Positions 52,047 through 61,356 of a stretch of DNA of 64,000 nucleotides are shown piece by piece. The DNA is from Shimia sp039969785 (GTDB lineage: Bacteria > Pseudomonadota > Alphaproteobacteria > Rhodobacterales > Rhodobacteraceae), in contig NZ_JBDVNC010000004.1 in NCBI RefSeq assembly GCF_039969785.1, positions 1 to 64,000 of the forward strand, given 5' to 3'. The position numbers and the translations under genes are program-made. The notes beneath the pieces are model-generated. The model had not been told where the DNA came from, did no database searches, and was given only the letters and a program-made list of their open reading frames with translations. Every line of letters starts with the position of its first letter. The stretch's first letter is position 1.

Positions 52047-52514
52047 TTAACCCTGACTCAGCTGGGTTTTGACCAGCGGGCCAACTTTCCCAAAATCCAT
52101 CTGACCGGTGAATTTCGCCTTAAGTGCGCCCATGACCTTGCCCATGTCACGAATTGAATCCGCGCCGGCCTCGGCCACTGCCGCCTTAATCGCCGCGACC
52201 ACTTCGTCGTCGCTCAGCTGCTTGGGCAGGAATTCCTCGATGATCGTGATCTCGTTCAATTCACGCTCGGCCAAATCCAGCCGCCCACCTTCTTCATAGG
52301 TGCGCGCGCTTTCCTGACGCTGTTTGACCATTTTCGCCAAAATGCTCAGAATCTCTGAATCTTCGACGCCGGTGCGTTCTTCGCCTTCGGCGCGCATGGC
52401 AATGTCGCGATCCTTGATCGCCGCCATGATCAACCGCAAAGTCGACAGCCGATCGGTCGCCCGATCACGCATCGCCTGCTTAAGGGCCGTATTGATTTCG
52501 TTCCGCAATGTCAT
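52047..52514 (-). CDS. GatB/YqeY domain protein
   Basis: The 155-residue helical protein matches the YqeY family: MTLRNEINTALKQAMR start, LRLIMAAIKDRDIAM near 26-40, ELNEITIIEEFLPKQLSDDE near 85-104 and DMGKVMGALKAKFTG near 122-136. The fold is the tRNA-binding tail of GatB, and the function is probably linked to tRNA or amidotransferase activity. It is divergent from carA, a common arrangement in alphaproteobacteria. Confidence 0.9.
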   Translation of the reverse strand: MTLRNEINTALKQAMRDRATDRLSTLRLIMAAIKDRDIAMRAEGEERTGVEDSEILSILAKMVKQRQESARTYEEGGRLDLAERELNEITIIEEFLPKQLSDDEVVAAIKAAVAEAGADSIRDMGKVMGALKAKFTGQMDFGKVGPLVKTQLSQG

Positions 52515-52697
52515 TCGCCTTGCCATTTGCTGCCAAACATAAGTGTGCCACCTTACTGAAAGGTATCTTGGTTCGCAACCGCCTGTCATTGGGGTGAGCT
52601 GACCGAAAACGTCACCCCCAAGACCACCAACGACGCCTTGACGCTGATGCCGCCCCGACATAGATATCGGCCGATTTGTCAGCCAGAGAGTCGCCCC

Positions 52698-53852
52698 ATG
52701 GACCAGCAGCCCCCTTCCCACCCGACAGCGTGTCTTGCTCTTGCCGACGGGACGCTGTTCTACGGCCGCGGTTTCGGCGCCACCGGCGACACCGTTGCGG
52801 AACTGTGTTTCAACACCGCGATGACCGGCTATCAGGAAATCATGACCGACCCGTCTTATGCCGGTCAGGTTGTGACATTTACCTTCCCCCATATCGGAAA
52901 CACCGGCGTCACCCCAGAAGACGATGAAACCGCCGAGCCGGTGGCCGAAGGCATGGTTGTGAAATGGGACCCGACCGAGCCCAGCAACTGGCGCTCGGCC
53001 GATACGCTGTCCAACTGGCTGGCTTCACGTGGGCGCATCGCTATCGGCGGCGTCGACACCCGTCGTCTGACCCGCGCCATCCGCCAGCAAGGCGCGCCGC
53101 ATGTGGCCCTGTCGCATGACCCCGACGGCAATTTCGATACCGCTGCGCTGGTCGCCAAGGCGCGCGCCTTTTCCGGCCTCGAAGGTCTGGATCTGGCCAA
53201 AGACGTAACTTGTGCTCAATCCTATCGCTGGGACGAAATGCGCTGGGCATGGCCCGAAGGCTACAGCCGTCAGGAAAACCCCAAGCACAAAGTTGTCGCT
53301 GTGGATTTTGGTGCCAAACGCAATATCCTGCGCTGCCTCGCATCTGCGGGCTGTGACGTGACCGTTCTGCCCGCCACCGCCACCGCCCAAGAGGTGCTGG
53401 CGCACAAGCCAGACGGTGTGTTCCTGTCCAACGGTCCCGGCGACCCGGCTGCGACCGGCACATATGCCGTGCCGATGATCAAAGATGTGCTCGATGCAGA
53501 GATCCCGGTGTTTGGTATCTGTCTGGGGCACCAGATGCTGGCGCTGGCGCTGGGTGCGACTACGGTCAAGATGAACCACGGTCACCACGGTGCCAACCAC
53601 CCGGTCAAAGACAATGAAACCGGCAAAGTGGAAATCACCTCGATGAATCACGGTTTCGCTGTCGACAGCCAGACCTTGCCGGAAGGTGTCGAAGAAACGC
53701 ATGTCTCGCTGTTTGACGGATCAAACTGCGGCATCCGCATCGCCAATCGCCCTGTGTTCTCGGTTCAACACCACCCCGAGGCCAGCCCCGGCCCACAAGA
53801 CAGCTTTTACCTGTTTGAGAAATTTGCCAGCTACATGGCTGAACAAGCTTAA
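52698..53852 (+). CDS. carA: Carbamoyl-phosphate synthase small subunit
   Basis: The 384-residue glutaminase subunit provides ammonia for carbamoyl phosphate (arginine and pyrimidine synthesis). The N-terminal CPSase domain covers about 1-150 (FNTAMTGYQEIMTDPSYAGQ near 38-57). The class I amidotransferase domain has its nucleophile Cys in FGICLGHQMLALALG near 273-287 and the His/Glu pair in VQHHPEASPGP near 356-366. ATG 52698 fits the family start. carB is not in the window. Confidence 0.95.
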   Translation: MDQQPPSHPTACLALADGTLFYGRGFGATGDTVAELCFNTAMTGYQEIMTDPSYAGQVVTFTFPHIGNTGVTPEDDETAEPVAEGMVVKWDPTEPSNWRSADTLSNWLASRGRIAIGGVDTRRLTRAIRQQGAPHVALSHDPDGNFDTAALVAKARAFSGLEGLDLAKDVTCAQSYRWDEMRWAWPEGYSRQENPKHKVVAVDFGAKRNILRCLASAGCDVTVLPATATAQEVLAHKPDGVFLSNGPGDPAATGTYAVPMIKDVLDAEIPVFGICLGHQMLALALGATTVKMNHGHHGANHPVKDNETGKVEITSMNHGFAVDSQTLPEGVEETHVSLFDGSNCGIRIANRPVFSVQHHPEASPGPQDSFYLFEKFASYMAEQA

Positions 53853-53943
53853 TTAACTACAAACAGGCCGCACTATTTTAACGGGCTATTAACCATCCAA
53901 CTGGCACCTTGTCTGAACGGGCGATTTGGTGTGGGCAATTTGG

Positions 53944-55905
53944 ATGAGCGACCCGGTACTGCGGATTACACAAGCAACGGCCACGTCCGCTCAGGACGTG
54001 CCGATCTCTTTGGGCCGCGACCTGATCGACCGCAATCTGATCACCCCGTGGCAGCTGTTTTATGCGTTGAAATGCCAACGTCTGTGGAACGCGACGCTGG
54101 CGGAAATCCTGTTGTCCCGTGGTTGGATCAGCCAGTCTGATCTGCTCACGGTGCTGTCGGTCCAGATCACCGCACAACGTGTCGATCTGCAACGCGAACC
54201 CCCGGACGAAAAACTGGCGCAGGCACTGCTCCCTGATTTTTGTCTCAAACATTGCGTATTGCCTTGGGCACAGGTTGGCGGATTGTACATTCTCGCCACC
54301 GGACGCCCGGATCGCATCCCGGAAATCCGGCGCGCGTTGCCGCCTGCCTTGCGCGGCGCCCTTATTGTCACAGCACCAGAACAACAGGTGCACGACCACA
54401 TCGCGGCATTTCATCGAAAATACCTGACGCGCTTTGCGGAATCCCGGGTGTCCGCAAAGCATAGCTGCCGAGGCTGGGACAAGCGTGCACCCTATAAGAC
54501 GTTTCTTTTGCTGTGCCTGTTCGCAACTTTTGCGTTGACCGTCTATGCGGCCCCTGACGTGGTGCTTGGCGGTTTGATGATCTGGGCTCTGCTGTCGCTA
54601 TGTGTTGCATTGGCCATGAAAACCACCGCCTTTGCCCTGCAACTCTGGCATCGGGGTGACCCCCCAATACCTGACCTGCCTCCGAACACGCGCCTGCCGC
54701 GCATATCTGTGATGGTGCCGCTCTTTCGCGAGAAAGAGATCGCCCACGCCCTGATCCACCGTCTGACCCGGCTCACCTATCCCCGTGCGCTTTTGGATGT
54801 TGTTCTGGTTCTGGAAGAAAAAGACACACTGACCCGGCAAACCATCGCGCAGACGCGCCTGCCTAAATGGATGCGTGTTGTTCAGGTACCGGCGGGATCC
54901 GGGCTGACCACAAAACCACGGGCGCTGAACTATGCGCTGGATTTCTGCAAAGGCGAGATCATTGGCATCTGGGACGCCGAAGACGCGCCCGCGACAGATC
55001 AGCTGGAACAAGTGGCGCGCCATTTTGCCCACGCCGCACCCGACGTGGCCTGCCTTCAGGGTGTTCTGGACTATTACAACCCCTATACGAACTGGTTGTC
55101 GCGGTGTTTTACCATCGAATACGCCACGTGGTTTCGCATTGTACTGCCGGGTCTGGCGCGGTTGGGGCTTGCCATTCCACTTGGCGGAACCACTTTGTTT
55201 CTGCGCCGCGACGCCATCGAAAAAGTCCGGGGCTGGGATGCGCACAACGTCACCGAAGACGCCGATCTGGGCTACCGCCTGTCCCGCTTTGGCTATCGCA
55301 CCGAACTGATGCGCACAGTCACACAGGAAGAGGCGAACTGTCACCTGATCGCGTGGATTCGCCAACGCTCGCGCTGGCTTAAGGGGTTCATGGTGACGTA
55401 TCTGGTGCACATGCGAAACCCGGTCCGGCTCTGGCGCGAACTCGGGGCCCGCCGGTTTATCGGATTTCACATGGTCTTCATGACCACCCTCACCCAATTT
55501 GTGCTGGCCCCGCTGATCTGGAGCTTTTGGTGCGCGGCGTTTGGCCTGCCCCATCCTCTGCAAACATATGTGTCACCGGACACGATCCGAATGATCTGCA
55601 CTTTGTTGATATTTGCCAGCATCATAAACTCTGCGATCGCGCTGACATCAGTGCTCGGCCAGGGCCGGGCGCGCCTTTACCCATGGGTGCTGACCATGGT
55701 GTTCTATTTCCCGCTGGCCACACTCGCAGCCTACAAAGCGCTTATCGAACTGATGATCGCCCCCTATTACTGGGACAAGACAGCCCACGGGAAAACCTCC
55801 GAAGGCATAGAGGTCTTGTTGCCAGCGATCAACCAGCCACCGGCGATCAGCTCTCGCTCTCCTGACGCAGCCGCGTCACAAATGCCTGTGAAATATGATC
55901 TTTGA
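53944..55905 (+). CDS. Membrane glycosyltransferase (GT2, BcsA-like) with N-terminal MshEN-like domain
   Basis: The 653-residue protein has three parts. Residues about 10-160 resemble the MshEN/GspE N-terminal domain, which binds cyclic di-GMP in some ATPases (LIDRNLITPWQLFYALK near 25, ILLSRGWISQSDLLTVLSVQ near 55). Two membrane helices follow near 185-235. Next is a family 2 glycosyltransferase with DAED near 345, the VTED motif and QRSRW near 475. About four C-terminal membrane helices complete it. It probably makes a surface polysaccharide, perhaps under c-di-GMP control. Its end overlaps the opposing GntR gene by 59 bp. Confidence 0.85.
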   Translation: MSDPVLRITQATATSAQDVPISLGRDLIDRNLITPWQLFYALKCQRLWNATLAEILLSRGWISQSDLLTVLSVQITAQRVDLQREPPDEKLAQALLPDFCLKHCVLPWAQVGGLYILATGRPDRIPEIRRALPPALRGALIVTAPEQQVHDHIAAFHRKYLTRFAESRVSAKHSCRGWDKRAPYKTFLLLCLFATFALTVYAAPDVVLGGLMIWALLSLCVALAMKTTAFALQLWHRGDPPIPDLPPNTRLPRISVMVPLFREKEIAHALIHRLTRLTYPRALLDVVLVLEEKDTLTRQTIAQTRLPKWMRVVQVPAGSGLTTKPRALNYALDFCKGEIIGIWDAEDAPATDQLEQVARHFAHAAPDVACLQGVLDYYNPYTNWLSRCFTIEYATWFRIVLPGLARLGLAIPLGGTTLFLRRDAIEKVRGWDAHNVTEDADLGYRLSRFGYRTELMRTVTQEEANCHLIAWIRQRSRWLKGFMVTYLVHMRNPVRLWRELGARRFIGFHMVFMTTLTQFVLAPLIWSFWCAAFGLPHPLQTYVSPDTIRMICTLLIFASIINSAIALTSVLGQGRARLYPWVLTMVFYFPLATLAAYKALIELMIAPYYWDKTAHGKTSEGIEVLLPAINQPPAISSRSPDAAASQMPVKYDL

Positions 55906-56485
55906 GGGCGCCATAGGCACCATCTTCGTTCCGTGACGCGATAGCGTCCACAATTGCCTGATGCTCGACCAACGTATCGCTGCTGCGCCCTTCGGCGGCA
56001 ATCGACGTGGTCGCCATCAACGCCATCGACCGATGCACAAGGTCAAGCTGCTGCACAAGATAACGGTTATGGGATGCCAGATGTATTTGCTTGTGAAACC
56101 GCCGGTTCGACCGGGCCAGTGCAGATGGCGAATCGACCAGCTTATGATCCTCATCCACCATGTCCTGCAGCACCCGAACCTCTTCGCGGGTTGCATGCCG
56201 CGCCGCCAATCGGGCCGCCAGGCCTTCCAGCTCGGTGCGCACCACATACAGCTCGGCCATCTGGTTGTGATCCAACGACGACACAATCAGGCTGCGCCCG
56301 TCGCGCGCCAGCAATGACTGCGTCTCTAACCGCTGCAAGGCCTCGCGGATCGGCGTGCGCGACACCCCAAACCGCTCTGCCAGATCGCTTTCGACCAACC
56401 GATCGCCCGGCTTGTAAACCCCGACATCGATCGCCTCCAGGATCAGCGAATACGCGTCTTTGTTGGTCGGCTTACCCTGCGCCAT
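55847..56485 (-). CDS. GntR-family regulator, FCD domain
   Basis: The 212-residue FadR-type regulator has an N-terminal winged HTH (about 10-70, ESDLAERFGVSRTPIREALQ near 33-52). A helical FCD ligand domain has DEDHKL near 110 and likely metal-binding His residues (FHKQIHLASHNRYL near 131-144, VEHQAIVDAI near 174). ATG 56485 is preferred since GGGAGA lies just before; ATG 56500 lacks a ribosome site. It is convergent with, and overlaps, the glycosyltransferase. Its target is not evident. Confidence 0.87.
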   Translation of the reverse strand: MAQGKPTNKDAYSLILEAIDVGVYKPGDRLVESDLAERFGVSRTPIREALQRLETQSLLARDGRSLIVSSLDHNQMAELYVVRTELEGLAARLAARHATREEVRVLQDMVDEDHKLVDSPSALARSNRRFHKQIHLASHNRYLVQQLDLVHRSMALMATTSIAAEGRSSDTLVEHQAIVDAIASRNEDGAYGALKDHISQAFVTRLRQESES

Positions 56486-56611
56486 CTGCATCTCTCCCAT
56501 TCACACAAGGCAGACTAAGCGCTCACCTTGATCATGCAACCCCATTGGCATCCATATCCGACAGGCCAAAGCCCGGTTGCACCGCGCTTTCAGGAACCTT
56601 ACCGTGCCATC

Positions 56612-57256
56612 ATGCCAAAGGAAGCCTTTTCACACGTTACGACATGGGTGTTTGATCTCGACAACACTCTGTACCCGCCACAGGCCCGCCTGTTCGATCA
56701 GATCGAAACGCGGATGACGGCGTATGTGATGCAGGCTCTCAAGGTCGATAAGTCCCATGCCGATATGCTGCGCCGTAAATACTGGCACCAATACGGCACC
56801 ACGCTGACCGGGCTGATGCGCGAGCATGATCTTGATCCCGCGCCGTACCTGATCGACGTGCATGACATTTCTCTGGACCACCTTGAAACTGACACGCTGC
56901 TTGCCGCGCAAATTCGCGCGCTGCCCGGACGCTGTATTGTCTACACCAATGGCACCGCGCCGTATGCCGAACGTGTGCTCGAGGCGCGCGGTCTGGGTGG
57001 ACAGTTTGATGCCATTTACGGCGTCGAACATGCCAATTTCCTGCCAAAACCCGAACGCGCAGCGTTCGAGACGATCTTTGCACTGGACGGCGTCACCACC
57101 CAAACGGCCGCGATGTTCGAAGACGACCCCCGCAATCTTCAGGCCCCACATGACATGGGCATGCGCACCGTGCACGTGGCCCCCGATCCTCATGATGCGG
57201 ATCATATCCACCATCACACAGATGACTTGCCCGGTTTTCTGACCAAACTCACCTGA
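56612..57256 (+). CDS. HAD-family pyrimidine 5'-nucleotidase
   Basis: The 214-residue HAD phosphatase has motif I WVFDLDNTLYP near 12-22 (nucleophile Asp in DLDNT), motif II IVYTNG near 109-114, the motif III lysine in FLPKPE near 146-151 and motif IV FEDDPRN near 168-174. It resembles yeast SDT1/PHM8-type pyrimidine nucleotidases common in alphaproteobacteria. The His/Asp-rich stretch near 188-202 (PDPHDADHIHHHTDD) is notable. Confidence 0.85.
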   Translation: MPKEAFSHVTTWVFDLDNTLYPPQARLFDQIETRMTAYVMQALKVDKSHADMLRRKYWHQYGTTLTGLMREHDLDPAPYLIDVHDISLDHLETDTLLAAQIRALPGRCIVYTNGTAPYAERVLEARGLGGQFDAIYGVEHANFLPKPERAAFETIFALDGVTTQTAAMFEDDPRNLQAPHDMGMRTVHVAPDPHDADHIHHHTDDLPGFLTKLT

Positions 57257-57345
57257 CATCGCCCCGAAACAAGACATGCGACATCGCGCCCAATAAAAGA
57301 TACTTTTGAAATACATATTTCAAAACTGCAATCTCAGGAGCCATC

Positions 57346-57573
57346 ATGAAGCATATCGAGTCTGAAGCTGATCTTGCCTCGAAAGGCGTCGAACCCCCTC
57401 ACAAAGACGTCCAATCCCCCAATCTTGTCCGCAACATCTATCTTGCGCTTGCTGGCGGCCTTGGCCTGTGGGGCGGCGCGATTGCGCTTTGGGGCGTGCC
57501 GGGCCTTTACATGCCCGCCGTGCTGTTGGTGCCGGTTTTCGCGGTCTTGCTGGTAATCGTCACCCGAGGATAG
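57346..57573 (+). CDS. Small membrane protein, unknown function
   Basis: The 75-residue protein has a polar N-terminus (about 1-27) and two membrane helices (about 29-49 and 53-72) separated by GVPGLY. AGGAG sits before the ATG, so it is very probably expressed. No family is recognised. It lies between the nucleotidase and the UbiH-like gene. Confidence 0.65.
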   Translation: MKHIESEADLASKGVEPPHKDVQSPNLVRNIYLALAGGLGLWGGAIALWGVPGLYMPAVLLVPVFAVLLVIVTRG

Positions 57574-57636
57574 CGCGCGCCCTCTTGGAACCTGCGCGCG
57601 CCGGGTCTAGGGTGCGCCTCACAGGAGGCCAAGCCC

Positions 57637-58839
57637 ATGACAACACACACTCAGGTCGACATCCTTGTGTCCGGCGGTGGAATCGCCGGGATGACAGCGG
57701 CAGCCGCCTTTGCCACAGCGGGTTTTTCGGTGCAATGCGTCGACCCGACGCCACCTGTCACGGAACGCGATGCCTCCGGTTCCGATCTGCGCACCACCGC
57801 CTTTTTGCAACCAGCGCGCGGCCTGCTGGAAGAGGCTGGTCTATGGCAGCGCCTTGACGCCCATGCCGCACCGCTTCAGGTCATGCGCATTGTCGATGCT
57901 GGCGGTGAAATTCCCGAACCCCGCATCATCAAAGATTTCGACGCCTCCGACATCTCGGATCAACCCTTTGGCTGGAACCTGCCCAACTGGTTACTGCGCC
58001 GCGAAATGCTGGCCCGACTGTCCGAGATGGACAATGTCGATCTGCGCCTTGGCACTGCGACCACATCCCTGTTTACCCGCACAAGCGAGGCCCGCGTTTC
58101 TCTCTCGGATGGCAGTCAGACCCGCTGCAGGCTGGTGATCGCCGCCGATGGCCGCAATTCGCCCATGCGTCAGGCCGCAGGCATCGATGTGCACACCACA
58201 CGTTACGGACAAAAGGCGCTGGCCTTTGCCATCACGCACCCGATCCCGCATTGCAATGTCTCCACCGAAATCCACCGTTCTGGTGGGCCGTTCACGCTGG
58301 TACCCTTGCCGGATTATCAGGGCAAACCTTCCTCTGCGCTGGTCTGGATGGAGCGTGGTCCGCGTGCGCAGGCCCTGTTCGACATGGATGTGCCGGAATT
58401 TGAGGCGGCTATGACCGGACGCAGTTGTTCGTTGTTCGGCCCGCTGACGCTGGCATCGCGCCGCACGCTCTGGCCGATCATCTCGCAATCTGCCGAGCGT
58501 CTTTATGGGGAACGGCTGGCGCTGGTAGCAGAGGCCGCGCATGTCGTGCCGCCCATCGGTGCGCAGGGTCTGAACATGAGCCTTGGCGACATGCGCGTTC
58601 TGCTTGATCTGGCCCGCGCCGACCCGGACAAATTGGGCGACGCGCAGATGCTGGAAACTTATCACCGCAAACGCTTTACCGAGGTCAAGCTGCGGGTCAA
58701 AGGCATCGACCTGCTGAACCGTGCTTCTATGGTTGCACCGCAACCGCTGCGCGATGCCCGTGCGATGGGGCTGAATGCACTTTATTCGATGGCGCCGGTG
58801 CGCAAGACGCTGATGCAGATGGGGCTGGGCGTGCGATAG
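57637..58839 (+). CDS. UbiH/UbiF/COQ6-family FAD monooxygenase
   Basis: The 400-residue flavoprotein hydroxylase has the FAD motif ILVSGGGIAGMTAAAAF near 9-25, the DG motif LVIAADGRNSPMRQAAG near 166-182 and the second FAD motif LVAEAAHVVPPIGAQGLNM near 291-309. It probably hydroxylates the ubiquinone ring precursor, as UbiH, UbiF or UbiL do. Which position it acts on cannot be read from sequence. AGGAGG precedes the ATG. Confidence 0.9.
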   Translation: MTTHTQVDILVSGGGIAGMTAAAAFATAGFSVQCVDPTPPVTERDASGSDLRTTAFLQPARGLLEEAGLWQRLDAHAAPLQVMRIVDAGGEIPEPRIIKDFDASDISDQPFGWNLPNWLLRREMLARLSEMDNVDLRLGTATTSLFTRTSEARVSLSDGSQTRCRLVIAADGRNSPMRQAAGIDVHTTRYGQKALAFAITHPIPHCNVSTEIHRSGGPFTLVPLPDYQGKPSSALVWMERGPRAQALFDMDVPEFEAAMTGRSCSLFGPLTLASRRTLWPIISQSAERLYGERLALVAEAAHVVPPIGAQGLNMSLGDMRVLLDLARADPDKLGDAQMLETYHRKRFTEVKLRVKGIDLLNRASMVAPQPLRDARAMGLNALYSMAPVRKTLMQMGLGVR

Positions 58840-58872
58840 CCGCCAAACCCCATCCCCATCCAAAAAACCAAA

Positions 58873-58910
58873 CCGACGCAATACCGACAGAATACCGACG
58901 CGCTGCCGAT
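58873..58910. repeat. Dispersed 38-bp repeat with 11-bp period, copy 2
   Basis: 36 of 38 positions equal the copy at 37216-37253, in the same orientation. It lies between the 3' ends of the UbiH-like and the class V aminotransferase genes. It could be a protein-binding array or a miniature repeat element. Confidence 0.75.
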
Positions 58911-58927
58911 GCGTGTTTTGGCCTGTT

Positions 58928-60046
58928 TCAGAGCACTTTATCCAGCACCGTTTTCAACCGCCCAAGCGTGCCCGGAACGTCATAAAGTTTGTCCAGACCG
59001 AACAATCCCAACCGGAAAGTCCTGAAGCCTTCAGGCTCGTCGCAGGCCAACGGCACACCGGCGGCAATCTGCATGCCCTCTGCCGCAAACTTGCTGCCAT
59101 TCTGAATATTAGGATCTGACGTATAGCTCACAACCACCCCCGGCGCGCCAAATCCATCGGCCGCAACGGATGTAATACCCTTATCTTTCAGCATCTTGCG
59201 CACGCCATCACCCAACGCCCATTGCGCGTCGCGAAGCTTGTCAAATCCGTAGTCCCGGGTTTCGGCCATGGTGTCACGAAACGCCCTGAGCGCGTCCGTA
59301 GGCATAGTGGCGTGATAGGCATGGCCGCCGTTTTCATACGCCATCATGATCGAATGCCATTTCTTTAGGTCGATCGCAAAACTGTCGGACTCGGTCTCTT
59401 CCAGCTTTTTCAGGGCCCTGTCAGACATCATCACCAACCCCGCACTCGGCGAAGCCGACCATCCCTTCTGCGGCGCCGACACCAACACATCCACACCCAA
59501 CGCGCCCATGTCGATCCAGACACATCCCGAGGCAATACAGTCCAGCACCATCAGCGCGCCAACATCATGCGCCGCTGCAGCCATCGCTGCGATATAGTCA
59601 TCAGGCAAGATCACACCGGCACTGGTTTCGACATGCGGAGCGAACACCACATCCGGCTTAACCTCTTGAATTTTGGCGACAACATCCTCAATTGGCGCCG
59701 GGGCAAACGGCGCTGTTAAACCGTTGCCGGCCTGACGCGCCTTCATCACGACACTTTCGGCCGCAAATCCACCAGCCTCAAAAATCTGGCTCCAGCGATA
59801 GGAGAACCACCCGTTGCGCACCACCAGCGTTTTGCCGCCACGCGCGAACTGGCGCGCCACAGCCTCCATGCCATATGTGCCACCGCCGGGTATCAATGCC
59901 ACAGCCTGAGCGGAATAGACGCTCTTTAGCATATCCGAAATGTCTCGCATAACTTGCTGAAATGTCTGGGACATGTGGTTCAAAGACCGATCTGTGAAGA
60001 CCACCGAAAACTCGTCCAATCCACCGGGATCGATATCGCTCGCCAT
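58928..60046 (-). CDS. Class V PLP aminotransferase (alanine-glyoxylate / AEP transaminase-like)
   Basis: The 372-residue fold-type I class V enzyme has LIPGGGTYGMEAVARQF near 51-67, LDCIASGCVWIDMGALGVDV near 168-187 and the PLP lysine in SAPQKGWSASPSAGLV near 190-205. Relatives use alanine, serine or 2-aminoethylphosphonate with glyoxylate or pyruvate. AAGGAG precedes ATG 60046. It is a single-gene transcript, and a strong hairpin lies between it and the next gene upstream. Confidence 0.87.
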   Translation of the reverse strand: MASDIDPGGLDEFSVVFTDRSLNHMSQTFQQVMRDISDMLKSVYSAQAVALIPGGGTYGMEAVARQFARGGKTLVVRNGWFSYRWSQIFEAGGFAAESVVMKARQAGNGLTAPFAPAPIEDVVAKIQEVKPDVVFAPHVETSAGVILPDDYIAAMAAAAHDVGALMVLDCIASGCVWIDMGALGVDVLVSAPQKGWSASPSAGLVMMSDRALKKLEETESDSFAIDLKKWHSIMMAYENGGHAYHATMPTDALRAFRDTMAETRDYGFDKLRDAQWALGDGVRKMLKDKGITSVAADGFGAPGVVVSYTSDPNIQNGSKFAAEGMQIAAGVPLACDEPEGFRTFRLGLFGLDKLYDVPGTLGRLKTVLDKVL

Positions 60047-60117
60047 GTGCAACTCCTTATCTGTTGCATCAAGGCTTAGTACCATCTGTCATCAATGCAA
60101 GACGAAAGCGCCGGAAG

Positions 60118-60145
60118 GTAGGTCGGACAATCTTGTCCGACCTAC
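60118..60145. repeat. Perfect 12-bp palindromic hairpin, REP-like
   Basis: GTAGGTCGGACA (60118-60129) pairs fully with TGTCCGACCTAC (60134-60145) around a 4-nt loop. It lies after the exported protein gene (60192, minus strand) and before the class V aminotransferase start, so it may also act as a terminator. Part of it recurs in rsmE at 31677-31690. Confidence 0.6.
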
Positions 60146-60191
60146 GTGAGCTTCGAAGTCACGAACAGTGGCCACGCGTTTTGACACACAA

Positions 60192-61235
60192 TTATTGCCG
60201 TATGGTCGCGTCTTGAGCCAGCGTCACATATTGAAGCGCGTCCTGCCTGTCCGCTACGTCTAACAACGTCCCCTCTTCAAGCACCGTTCTTAGAATTGGC
60301 TGAAGCGACCAGTTTCCTCGAGCGCCAAACTGCCGCGCCGCAGCGCCTGCAAGTCTTGGGTCAAGCCAGATAGCAGTGTTCACCGCCTTCGAAATGGATC
60401 TTTCCAATGCTATGTCTTGTGACCCGCTGTGCAACGCGACAGCTTCGATAAGCACCTCGCGGGACAGCAGTGAAAGCTGTCGGTCGGTCAAATAATTTGC
60501 GGCAATACTGGCCACCGCATCAGGACCGGCAAGTTCGATCAAAGCTGTCGCATAGGCCCCGAGAAAACGGTTTTCGGAACTGACACTACTTTGAATGCCC
60601 CTTTCCAACCTTGCGCTCAGACGGGCATCATCACTCAGCCCCAACAACAAGAGCCGTATCGCTCTGTATTGTGCTTCATTCGGGTCGTTTATCCGGACCA
60701 GCAATCGCTGCGGGTCAATGGAAACCTCAAGGGCCCGCAGAATGCTATAGTCAGCCTGATCCAGTTCACGCAGCGCCAGTTTGTGAATTTGATCATCCGG
60801 ATGCCCGACAAGTCCGGCGAAAAACCTGAACCGACCGAGGTCATCCCCGATTTTCCACGCAGGCAATCGCTCCATGATTACGGTCAACACCGAAGCCATC
60901 GGCGTGTCGACAAAAGCAAGGCGTTGCCAGGGCCCATAGGCCCCATCCCGAGCAAACAGAACTGCTGCATTAGCGTCTATTGCCAGCCGGCGACGGGTCC
61001 CGCTGTCGACCAGATATGGAATTTCAGACACCCCAATGGGGCCTTCAAGCGCTTCAATGGCCTCAAATCGGAACGGATTGTCAGGGGCGGATCGGGCCAG
61101 CACGATTTCATCACTGCCCAAAAGCTGATCAACCAAAGTCGGCAGTGGCGCATAATTGTGAAATCCGCAAGGGATGGCGGATGTGGGAACCATCAGGCCT
61201 GCAGCAAGCAAAAACGAAAGGAATTTCCTGAACAT
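60192..61235 (-). CDS. Exported protein, possibly with HEAT-like helical repeats
   Basis: The 347-residue protein has a signal peptide (MFRKFLSFLLAAGLMVPTSA, cleavage near 20-22). The mature part is mixed at first (near 25-130), then almost all helical (130-347) with repeating leucine-rich helices such as RAIRLLLLGLSDDARLSARL near 190, which suggests a HEAT-like scaffold. No ribosome site is obvious at ATG 61235, 121 bp behind the DUF3299 gene. It may belong to the same operon. The function is unknown. Confidence 0.6.
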   Translation of the reverse strand: MFRKFLSFLLAAGLMVPTSAIPCGFHNYAPLPTLVDQLLGSDEIVLARSAPDNPFRFEAIEALEGPIGVSEIPYLVDSGTRRRLAIDANAAVLFARDGAYGPWQRLAFVDTPMASVLTVIMERLPAWKIGDDLGRFRFFAGLVGHPDDQIHKLALRELDQADYSILRALEVSIDPQRLLVRINDPNEAQYRAIRLLLLGLSDDARLSARLERGIQSSVSSENRFLGAYATALIELAGPDAVASIAANYLTDRQLSLLSREVLIEAVALHSGSQDIALERSISKAVNTAIWLDPRLAGAAARQFGARGNWSLQPILRTVLEEGTLLDVADRQDALQYVTLAQDATIRQ

Positions 61236-61356
61236 AGGAGATTTATGCGCCACAGGGTGGAATTGTTGAACTCTAAAATTGCAAACCGGCCAAAACGACC
61301 GAAAGCCGCCGATCATCGCGGCATGCTCTGTCCCCGACCCGGCCAAAGATTGATGT

